From an uncultured Flavobacterium sp. (lineage in GTDB: Bacteria > Bacteroidota > Bacteroidia > Flavobacteriales > Flavobacteriaceae): a stretch of 18,106 nt of DNA. The notes beneath the pieces were generated by a model. That model ran no database searches. It saw only the letters and a program-made list of their open reading frames with translations, and was not told where the DNA came from. Positions within the stretch are counted from its first letter, which is position 1, and each line of letters begins with the position of its first letter. A program made the translations under genes and the position numbers. The stretch is taken from contig CAMFLD010000008.1 of the NCBI GenBank assembly GCA_945957245.1, positions 1 through 18,106 on the forward strand, in the 5' to 3' direction. Below, piece by piece: positions 7,864 through 14,003 of this stretch.

Positions 7864-9942
7864 ATGAGATACCTACACACAATATTACTATTGCTGACTC
7901 CAACTTTTCTTTTCTCTCAAATAGATACTACAAAAGTTAAACAACTTAATGAAGTAATTATAAAAACTGATAAAAAAGCAGTAGAACAAAAAGCAGATAG
8001 AATCATTTACAGCTTTTCAAACCAAACTTATCTGAATTCTGGTACGCTAATGGAAGGGCTGAAGAAATTACCGGGATTGATAATTTCAGATGTAGCAGGT
8101 ATGGTCTACCAAGGCAAACAACTTGAAGTATATATGGACGGACGACCTCTAAATATGTATTCTGATGAATTAAACACCTTTTTAGAAAGTTTACCTGCAA
8201 ACACAGTAGAAAAAGTAGAAATCATTACTCAGCCCGGTGCAGAATTTCCGGCAACATCCGGTAATGCCATCATAAATATAATTACATCAAAAAATGCTAA
8301 AAAATATATAACTGCTACTTATTCTAATGGTTATGGTTATACCAATTATGATAAATCCAGACACAGATTTAATAATAGTGTATTGGTAAACGCAAAAAAT
8401 AAATTATTTGCGTGGCAGGTACAGCTTGGGCAAAGTTACAGCGAGAAATATCAAATAGATTCTTTCAAATCTACAAATTTGTTGCTGTCAAATAACTATT
8501 CAGATAAAGTAAACAGACTATATTTTGTCAAAACAGGTATTAAATTCAATATAAAAAAGGATAGAGTCTTAATTAATTATGATTTCAATACGTCCAACAA
8601 CAGCGCCAATCTGGATGCTAACGGTTATAATTTTGCATCAGACAATCACAATAAAAACAAACGTAACTTTAATGACGTGATGGTTATCTATCAAAAGAGA
8701 TTTGAAAACAGTGCAGAAAAGCTGGATTTTAGCTTCAATTACAATAACAGTAACAGTGATTTAAATTCCCGGAATAATAATTCAACAATTCTCGATAACA
8801 ATTCAACCAATAAATTCTATCAATTCAAAACAGATTTTTCTAATGAATTCAAATTCTTAGATAAACCTAAATTCAGCACAGGTTTTTTGGCAGATAAATT
8901 GGATTTTACCACTAAGAACTTTGACGTAAAAAACTTAGATTACACACGAAATACATACGCTTTGTATTCTGAAATGCAATCATCTTACAAATCTTTCGAT
9001 TTTATTTTGGGCGGAAGACTCGAGAGCTATAAAATATTTGGTAATACAGATACCAGCACTTTAAATACATTTAAACAAACCCGTTTTTTTCCAAATGCTA
9101 CCATACAGTACAACATTTCAGAAGACATTTTTTTTAATGTCAACTATAACAAAAAAATAACTTTACCAAATACTTCATCTCTAAACCCAAACAATACAAG
9201 CTATCAGAATCAAAACATAACATTCTCAGGGAATCCTAATCTTAACCCAACTATTTTCAATAATGTTGAAATGAAATTTAGTGCATTTCAATATTTTACA
9301 ATAGGATATTCAGTAAGTACTGCAAGCAACCAAATAGCAACCAGAATAGTAGAAAACACCAGTGGTGTAGCCAATGTAACTGAAAACATACCCAATGTTA
9401 CCATACAGAATTTCAATTTTGGACTCCCTATTCCTTTTATGCTCTTTACCCAAGGCTTAAAAAAGACATTGGAATTTGACTTTAATCCCGATAAAATAAA
9501 TTTCATCTATTTCTATACTGATTATCAGAAGAACTACCTGAAAGGAATCACAAATAAAGGATATTGGGACTTTAATATCATGATGCAAATCTTATTGCCT
9601 AAAGACATAAATTTCACTACAAACTATAATACCAGCACATCAGGAGGTAATTACTATTACTATTATGTCGCAAATAACCGCTTAAATGAAGAGGTAGATA
9701 TAACGTTGTCCAAAAAATTCCTTTCCAATAATTTATCTGTTTCAATATATTGTAATGACATTTTTAATACCAACTATAAAAATATTGCAGCAGTAGGAAC
9801 AGATTACAGCTACTACAACAAATATGATTCAAGACGGCTAGGTTTTTCACTGAGTTATAAATTCCCAACTAAAAAAGGCAATGTCAAAGAGGAAAATATA
9901 ATACCAATAGAAAACAAAGAAGAAAAAAATAGCGATAAATAA
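7864..9942 (+). CDS. Outer membrane beta-barrel protein (TonB-dependent receptor-like, OMP_b-brl_3)
   Basis: 692 residues from ATG 7864. That start is preferred over a TTG 48 nt upstream because it begins directly with a signal peptide (MRYLHTILLLLTPTFLFSQ). Residues about 25-140 form a plug-like domain: 'LNEVIIKT', 'MEGLKKLPGL', 'VYMDGRPL', then 'EKVEIITQPGAEFPATSG' and 'AIINIIT', the pattern of TonB-receptor plugs. The rest is beta-barrel with alternating Asn/Tyr-rich strands, ending in LGFSLSYKF, followed by a charged tail of about 20 residues. Unlike many relatives it has no N-terminal CarboxypepD_reg-like domain, and no clear TonB box or SusD partner is present, so the ligand is unknown and transport is not assured. 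The gene is visibly A+T-richer than the core genes and stands alone between repeat copies A and B, suggesting acquisition. It is followed by a strong terminator. Confidence 0.85.
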   Translation: MRYLHTILLLLTPTFLFSQIDTTKVKQLNEVIIKTDKKAVEQKADRIIYSFSNQTYLNSGTLMEGLKKLPGLIISDVAGMVYQGKQLEVYMDGRPLNMYSDELNTFLESLPANTVEKVEIITQPGAEFPATSGNAIINIITSKNAKKYITATYSNGYGYTNYDKSRHRFNNSVLVNAKNKLFAWQVQLGQSYSEKYQIDSFKSTNLLLSNNYSDKVNRLYFVKTGIKFNIKKDRVLINYDFNTSNNSANLDANGYNFASDNHNKNKRNFNDVMVIYQKRFENSAEKLDFSFNYNNSNSDLNSRNNNSTILDNNSTNKFYQFKTDFSNEFKFLDKPKFSTGFLADKLDFTTKNFDVKNLDYTRNTYALYSEMQSSYKSFDFILGGRLESYKIFGNTDTSTLNTFKQTRFFPNATIQYNISEDIFFNVNYNKKITLPNTSSLNPNNTSYQNQNITFSGNPNLNPTIFNNVEMKFSAFQYFTIGYSVSTASNQIATRIVENTSGVANVTENIPNVTIQNFNFGLPIPFMLFTQGLKKTLEFDFNPDKINFIYFYTDYQKNYLKGITNKGYWDFNIMMQILLPKDINFTTNYNTSTSGGNYYYYYVANNRLNEEVDITLSKKFLSNNLSVSIYCNDIFNTNYKNIAAVGTDYSYYNKYDSRRLGFSLSYKFPTKKGNVKEENIIPIENKEEKNSDK

Positions 9943-10028
9943 TACATTCAGGTTAACGGAGTGTCTTAAACGATTATTTTAATTTATGGTTGTTGCACTC
10001 AAATTTCATTATATCTCTTTTAAAAATC

Positions 10029-10070
10029 ATACAAAAAAAGCCCCTGAATTTTCAGGGGCTTTTTTTGTAT
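10029..10070. terminator. Bidirectional terminator in a perfect 42-nt palindrome
   Basis: Two 20-nt arms (10029-10048 and 10051-10070) are perfectly complementary around a TT centre. The GC core CCCCTGAATTTTCAGGGG is the same as in the terminator at 7449-7475 and in the copy at 11521-11538. Seven A before and seven T after give a T-run for either direction. It serves the outer-membrane protein gene from the left and the minus-strand Panacea operon from the right. Confidence 0.88.
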
Positions 10071-10127
10071 GTGTAGTTAACTTTTCAATCAACTTGTCAT
10101 GCTAACAAATGGCGTGTCTCGTTACTT

Positions 10128-10184
10128 AATACCACGCGAAAGGATTCCTTTGGCAGTCGCTTCGCTCGTGTCGCGCGGTAGCAG
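10128..10184 (+). repeat. 57-nt intergenic repeat, copy B
   Basis: Same orientation as copy A and inverted relative to copy C. 41 of the first 45 nt match copy A. Its ends can pair (ACCACGCGA with TCGCGCGGT, one mismatch). It lies only 8 nt from the stop codon of the small membrane protein gene and about 60 nt after the palindromic terminator. With copy C it brackets the Panacea operon. Confidence 0.85.
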
Positions 10185-10192
10185 GGGGCTTT

Positions 10193-10621
10193 CTAATTCT
10201 TTTTAGGTGTTTTTTTTGTTGCGCTTCTTCCTTGTCTGTTGTTTTCAGAACTCGGAAAGAGATTTTTTAATATTATGTGCATCATTCCAATAACCGTTAC
10301 CGTAGTTGATGAAAGTAATGTTATCAGAACTTTGTCTGAAAGTCTTGGTTCTTTAAAACAATTACCTACAACAAACATGACATAAACTAGCCAAATGAAT
10401 ATAAATCCAGTAAATACTAAAACAAGAATTTTTCTCATTTTAGTATCATCCTTGTAACGATCTAATTCTAAAGCTATTTTTGTTATTTGTTGTTTTAGGA
10501 TATCAATTTGAGTAGTTTCATTTATGTTTTCGTCATCTTTGAAACTTGTCATTTCTTCCTTAGCCGTAGTTTGGTCTGTGGTGGTTACAACAATATCTGT
10601 AATTTTTTTTGGTCTGCCCAT
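10193..10621 (-). CDS. Small two-helix membrane protein, likely partner (possible toxin) of the Panacea protein
   Basis: 142 residues, not assigned to a known family. The N-terminus starts MGRPKK, like the core of an AT-hook, then a Thr/Asp/Glu-rich stretch to about 36 and a short amphipathic, possibly coiled-coil segment at 37-60. Two hydrophobic helices follow at about 64-86 and 97-119, then a basic tail (RSATKKTPKKN). There is no signal peptide. Its ATG follows the TAG of the Panacea gene with no base between and in the same frame, so the two are surely co-translated or coupled. Panacea proteins are known to act as antitoxins with many unrelated toxins, some of which attack membranes; the gene order and two membrane helices fit that, but toxicity is an inference. 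It might instead be a membrane anchor or sensor. An A8 run in codons 4-7 could slip. Confidence 0.75.
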   Translation of the reverse strand: MGRPKKITDIVVTTTDQTTAKEEMTSFKDDENINETTQIDILKQQITKIALELDRYKDDTKMRKILVLVFTGFIFIWLVYVMFVVGNCFKEPRLSDKVLITLLSSTTVTVIGMMHIILKNLFPSSENNRQGRSATKKTPKKN

Positions 10622-11071
10622 CTATGCCGCGAGTTTTCTATAATGGCTTTTGATTAAATCATTTGGTATTTCCAAATTAAATTTAAATGGGTTATTTGCG
10701 ATTCCATTCCATACAATATACCAAGGAGTTCCTACTTGATGTGTTTTTGCTCCAAGCTGTATGCCGTCATATTTTCCATAAACATCCCATAGTTCATCAA
10801 TAAACGAAGTTAATTCTTCATCTTGAGGAAATTCTGAGGGGTTTTCATCAATTTTACTGTCTTTGTATTTTTTAAATCTATAATACAAAGAAGGAATAAC
10901 AGGGCCATATTTCCAAGCTTGTGGAGCTTCGTTTATTAAAGGACCTTTATCCAATCCTAAATGCCATCCGTGGGCAATATACACCAACTTGATTAGCTTC
11001 ATAGGTGTCATATTTGGGTCATCCGGATATTTATGAAGAAAATAATTCGCTATTTGATTTGGTTCGTACAT
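10622..11071 (-). CDS. Panacea (DUF4065 / SocA-like) domain protein, probable antitoxin
   Basis: 149 residues, almost entirely one Panacea domain. Recognisable parts are MTPMKLIKLVYIAHGWHLGL at 21-40, AWKYGPVIPSLYYRFKKY at 52-69, the HQVGTPW segment at 111-117 and the C-terminal IPNDLIKSHY at 135-144. Relatives include SocA, which delivers the SocB toxin to ClpXP in Caulobacter, phage-linked GepA, and PanA antitoxins paired with diverse PanT toxins. It is first in a two-gene minus-strand operon, upstream of a membrane protein, the usual antitoxin-first layout. A -7 box lies 15 nt upstream and a short palindrome (11136-11145) further out could be an operator. Family assignment is firm; the antitoxin role is inferred from the neighbour. 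Confidence 0.88.
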   Translation of the reverse strand: MYEPNQIANYFLHKYPDDPNMTPMKLIKLVYIAHGWHLGLDKGPLINEAPQAWKYGPVIPSLYYRFKKYKDSKIDENPSEFPQDEELTSFIDELWDVYGKYDGIQLGAKTHQVGTPWYIVWNGIANNPFKFNLEIPNDLIKSHYRKLAA

Positions 11072-11085
11072 TTCTATTGTTTATT

Positions 11086-11093
11086 CAAAGATA
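11086..11093 (-). promoter_or_regulatory. -7 promoter box for the Panacea operon
   Basis: On the minus strand this reads TATCTTTG, an exact TAnnTTTG, ending 15 nt before the start codon, which gives a very short leader. The nearest TTTTTG that could act as a -33 element is 25 nt upstream, longer than the 19 nt seen at tRNA-His. A 10-bp palindrome AAGTATACTT at 11136-11145 lies further upstream. Confidence 0.55.
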
Positions 11094-11367
11094 CAACAAA
11101 AGTAAGCTAATAAAATGTCAAAAATATTACACTTAAAGTATACTTAACATATTTAATCTACAATCTATTACATTTTTACATCACAAAATTATTTATTTCA
11201 ATTAACAACAACGTATTCGCTAACGAATTATAGAGGCGATTAAATCGAAACCTAATAGCAGAATTTAGGTAGAGTATCCTTAGATATTTTTTAAATAATA
11301 AAATCCACCAACAATTTACTGGTTGCAAATTGTTTTCGCATTACACTAAAAAAACAATTAAATCCCC

Positions 11368-11424
11368 CAGCTGCTGCGCGACACGAGCGTAGCGACTGCC
11401 AATGGAATCCTTTCGTGTGGTTTT
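11368..11424 (-). repeat. 57-nt intergenic repeat, copy C (inverted)
   Basis: Read on the minus strand, 43 of its first 45 nt match copy A. It faces copy B across the Panacea operon, so the two form imperfect 57-nt inverted repeats about 1.3 kb apart end to end. No target-site duplication is visible outside them (TTAAT left, TTTTC right). ACACGA and TCGTGT within it can form a hairpin. Confidence 0.85.
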
Positions 11425-11504
11425 CTCAAGCCGAAATACTAGCCAAAATAACCCTCAAAGCCATAATAAAATGGACATATGGTTTGGTTAAATTCCCGTT
11501 GCTG

Positions 11505-11547
11505 ACCGATAGGTTAAAACCCCCTGAATTTTCAGGGGCTTTTTTAT
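11505..11547 (+). repeat. Right copy of 43-nt direct repeat (candidate att site with orphan terminator)
   Basis: 40 of 43 positions match 7435-7477, including the GGTTAAAA that lies between tRNA-His and its terminator. The stem-loop CCCCTGAATTTTCAGGGG plus T6 looks like a working terminator, yet no plus-strand gene lies between here and 9942, so it has nothing obvious to terminate. That makes a displaced copy of the tRNA-His downstream sequence plausible. Upstream of 11505 the match to the tRNA stops. Confidence 0.5.
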
Positions 11548-11553
11548 AACTAC

Positions 11554-11570
11554 TTTTACTTTTAGTAAAA
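11554..11570. repeat. 17-nt palindrome, first copy
   Basis: TTTTACTTTTAGTAAAA has seven-pair arms around TTT. The identical 17 nt, plus a following C, recur at 11775-11791. It could be a protein-binding site or a small hairpin. Confidence 0.45.
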
Positions 11571-11774
11571 CAAAAAAGATCTTATAGTAAAAGTTGCTAT
11601 AGCTTCGGTGGATAAACTTAGCTTTGTTTTGACAAAATAAAATCAGAAGGTTTGAAGCTTCTTATAATTCAACCCTAATCATTTATTGACCATTGGTGAC
11701 TTTTTTTAAGTTTTGGGTAGTATAGGGTAATTTGCAAAAGGCGGGTTTTTAAGACATTGGGTTTAGTATGTTGA

Positions 11775-11791
11775 TTTTACTTTTAGTAAAA
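11775..11791. repeat. 17-nt palindrome, second copy
   Basis: Identical to 11554-11570, 221 nt further on, about 240 nt before the M1 peptidase start. The flanks of the two copies differ beyond one or two bases, so this is not just part of a longer duplication. Confidence 0.45.
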
Positions 11792-11844
11792 CTAGTTAAG
11801 TAAGACAATGCCCGCTATTTCCCCAACAGCTTTATTGAAGCTCT

Positions 11845-11934
11845 GAAGGACTCCATTGCACTTCCGAAGGACTTCATTGCACTTCCGAAGGACTTCATTG
11901 CTGTTCCGAAGGACTTCATTGCACTTCCGAAGGG
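11845..11934 (+). repeat. 21-bp tandem repeat, four full units and a partial one
   Basis: Units start at 11845, 11866, 11887 and 11908, each beginning GAAGGACT and most ending CACTTCC, with a partial unit from 11929. They differ by one to three bases; a more degenerate unit may precede at 11824-11844. Because the period is 21 nt, one frame (codons from 11846) reads the heptad KDFIALP repeatedly inside an open stretch from 11804 to a TAA at about 11956, but that stretch has no ATG start. It could be a remnant of coding sequence or a non-coding minisatellite. Confidence 0.85.
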
Positions 11935-12029
11935 ATTGCATCGAGTTTTTATTATTTAAAATCTTGGTACGATTTTTTTTGTAGTTTTACTCCCTAAAGC
12001 ATGCTATTAGCATAACCTTTAAATACTTC

Positions 12030-13940
12030 ATGATGATAAAATCCGTTACAACTGCCTTCCTGTTATTTTCTTCTGCACTAATTTTTGCCCAACAAAGCGA
12101 AAACCGCATAGAAAAGATTGCTGACAGGGAAAGACTGGCATTTCACAGAGCTGCTGCAGTGCTCCCTAATCCGCATACGGCGAATTATGATGTGACTTAT
12201 CATAAACTCGAAATCACCGTTAACCCGGCAGTGCATACTGTTTTCGGAAAGGTAACAACGACTTATACTGCGGTTTCTAATATGAACTCTATCGTCTTTG
12301 ATCTCGTAAGCCAGATGGCGGTAAGTTCAGTAAAACAAAATAATGTTTCACTGACTTTTTCTCAAACGGCTAACGAATTGGCTATTACACTTCCGGCCAC
12401 ACAATTGGCAGGTACAAGTGCTACGGTCGAGATTATCTACTCAGGAACGCCTCCTAATACCGGTCATGTTTTTTTTGATACGCACAATAATTCGCCCGTG
12501 TTTTACACTTTATCAGAAAGTTTCGGTGACAAGGAATGGTGGCCGTGCAAGGAGGATATGCGGGACAAAATTGACAGCCTGGATATTTTCATTACCGCAC
12601 CTTCGCAATACGTAAGTGTGGGCAATGGCGTTGAAACCGCACCGCCTGTACTATCCGGTGCTAACAAGACGACTCATTTTCATCATAACTATCCTATTCC
12701 GGCTTATCTGGTATCGATTGCCGTGGCAAATTACAGTGTATTCAACCTAACGGGTGGAACGGCACCGAATACTTTTCCGATTGTCAATTATGTGTTTCCT
12801 GAAAACCTGACTTTGGCACAAAACACCCTGTCAAATGTACCTTCTTATCTCGAGTTTTATGAATCGATAGTTGGACCTTATCCTTACCGCAATGAAAAAT
12901 ACGGGAATGCCGAGGTGACTACGAGCGGTATGGAACATCCTACGGTTTCGTTTATCAGTGATTATGACCGCTACATGATGGAGCATGAAATGGCACATCA
13001 GTGGTTTGGCGACAAAATAACCTGCGGTACCTGGAAAGATATTTGGCTCAACGAAGGGTTTGCCACTTTTATGGACGAAATGCTGATTGAGAATTTTGAC
13101 GGCAGCGATGCGGGAATCAGTAACAGGGATTATATGATTAATTATATCACTTCGCAGCCCGCAGGTGCAGTGTACCTAACCGATACGGAGGCTTTGGATG
13201 AAAATCGCATTTTCAGTGGCAGACTCACGTACAATAAAGGGGCTATGGTGCTGAATATGTTGAGATTGAAAATGGGTGAAACGGCCTTTCTGCAAGGGCT
13301 TAACAATTACCTGAGCGACCCGAATCTGGTTTATAAAACAGCAGTCACCACCGATTTCAAAGCCCACATGGAAGCGGTTTATGGCAGTAGTCTCACGGAG
13401 TTTTTCAATGATTGGGTTTACAATCAGGGGTATCCTACTTATACGATTACGGCTCAAAATGTGGCCGCAGGGCAGGTGAGTGTTACGGTGAGCCAAACCC
13501 GTTCGCATTCATCAGTAACCTTTTTTGAAATGCCATTGCCACTCACGTTTACCGGAGCGGGAGGACAGACTTTCAGCACTATGGTAGACAATACAAGCAA
13601 CAATCAGTCTTTTATTATCAATGCGCCTTTTACGGTTACCGGAGTACAGTTTGACCCCGAACGTCATATCATCAGCAAGAACAGCACGGCAACACTTACT
13701 AATGATGGTTTTGAACTGACTAAGACAGAGGTATACCCTAATCCCGTTCACGGTCTTCTGACTATTGATACTACTAATACAATAGACCGCATCCTATTGG
13801 TTAACTCCGTGGGACAAAGTATAAATGCCTCACTAACGAGCCTGAATCAGCTGGATTTTTCTAATTATCCGTCAGGAGTTTATTTTCTGCAACTGCAAAG
13901 CGGACAAAACACCAAAACGATTAAAGTGGTGAAGGAGTAA
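12030..13940 (+). CDS. Secreted M1-family metalloaminopeptidase with T9SS sorting domain
   Basis: 636 residues. It removes N-terminal residues from peptides outside the cell or on its surface. A Sec signal peptide (1-20, ending IFAQ) is followed by the N-terminal beta-saddle domain (about 50-245) and the thermolysin-like catalytic domain (about 250-465). The zinc site is complete: HEMAHQW with His319, Glu320 and His323, then Glu342 in WLNEGFA, the spacing HExxH-x18-E. Tyr401 (TYNKGA) is the likely transition-state Tyr. The GAMEN motif is present as SGMEHPT (299-304), a common variant in Bacteroidetes members. A short beta domain (about 470-550) comes next and the end (about 565-636) is a Por_Secre_tail type A sorting domain: VYPNPV, then LL.NS.GQ, SGVYFLQL and KTIKVVKE. 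This directs export by the type IX system and cell-surface attachment. A weak -7-like TAGTTTTA lies at 11982-11989. It is convergent with the M28 peptidase gene. Confidence 0.93.
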   Translation: MMIKSVTTAFLLFSSALIFAQQSENRIEKIADRERLAFHRAAAVLPNPHTANYDVTYHKLEITVNPAVHTVFGKVTTTYTAVSNMNSIVFDLVSQMAVSSVKQNNVSLTFSQTANELAITLPATQLAGTSATVEIIYSGTPPNTGHVFFDTHNNSPVFYTLSESFGDKEWWPCKEDMRDKIDSLDIFITAPSQYVSVGNGVETAPPVLSGANKTTHFHHNYPIPAYLVSIAVANYSVFNLTGGTAPNTFPIVNYVFPENLTLAQNTLSNVPSYLEFYESIVGPYPYRNEKYGNAEVTTSGMEHPTVSFISDYDRYMMEHEMAHQWFGDKITCGTWKDIWLNEGFATFMDEMLIENFDGSDAGISNRDYMINYITSQPAGAVYLTDTEALDENRIFSGRLTYNKGAMVLNMLRLKMGETAFLQGLNNYLSDPNLVYKTAVTTDFKAHMEAVYGSSLTEFFNDWVYNQGYPTYTITAQNVAAGQVSVTVSQTRSHSSVTFFEMPLPLTFTGAGGQTFSTMVDNTSNNQSFIINAPFTVTGVQFDPERHIISKNSTATLTNDGFELTKTEVYPNPVHGLLTIDTTNTIDRILLVNSVGQSINASLTSLNQLDFSNYPSGVYFLQLQSGQNTKTIKVVKE

Positions 13941-13950
13941 ATTATAATAG

Positions 13951-13982
13951 TAAAAAAGCTCCAATTTATTGGGGCTTTTTTA
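13951..13982. terminator. Bidirectional terminator between the M1 and M28 peptidase genes
   Basis: AGCTCCAA (13957-13964) pairs with TTGGGGCT (13969-13976), eight pairs with one G-T, around a TTTA loop. Six A before and six T after allow it to work for the M1 gene from the left and the M28 operon from the right. Confidence 0.82.
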
Positions 13983-14003
13983 CGAAATTATTCAAACTAT
14001 ACA

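Larger units (their letters stand above)
11072..12029. other. Gene-free 958-nt accessory intergenic region
   Basis: No convincing gene is seen on either strand. It holds the Panacea promoter, several small hairpins (ATTCG-CTAA-CGAAT at 11215-11228; ACCTAA with TTAGGT at 11250-11270; AACAATTT with AAATTGTT at 11310-11334), repeat copy C, an orphan terminator copy inside a candidate att repeat, two identical 17-nt palindromes and a 21-bp tandem repeat. It looks like a mosaic of repeats and remnants, or may host an unrecognised small RNA. Confidence 0.6.

Noticed and set aside
10128..11424. Insertion sequence or composite transposon
   Set aside because: No transposase ORF lies between the inverted repeats and no target-site duplication is visible outside them, so I call only repeats.
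11845..11934. CRISPR array
   Set aside because: The 21-bp units are directly adjacent with no unique spacers and no cas genes are nearby; it is a simple tandem repeat.
12000..12013. Riboswitch or attenuator in the M1 peptidase leader (ATGCT-ATT-AGCAT hairpin)
   Set aside because: The stem has only five pairs, mostly A/T, with no wider structure or T-run to support a regulatory RNA.
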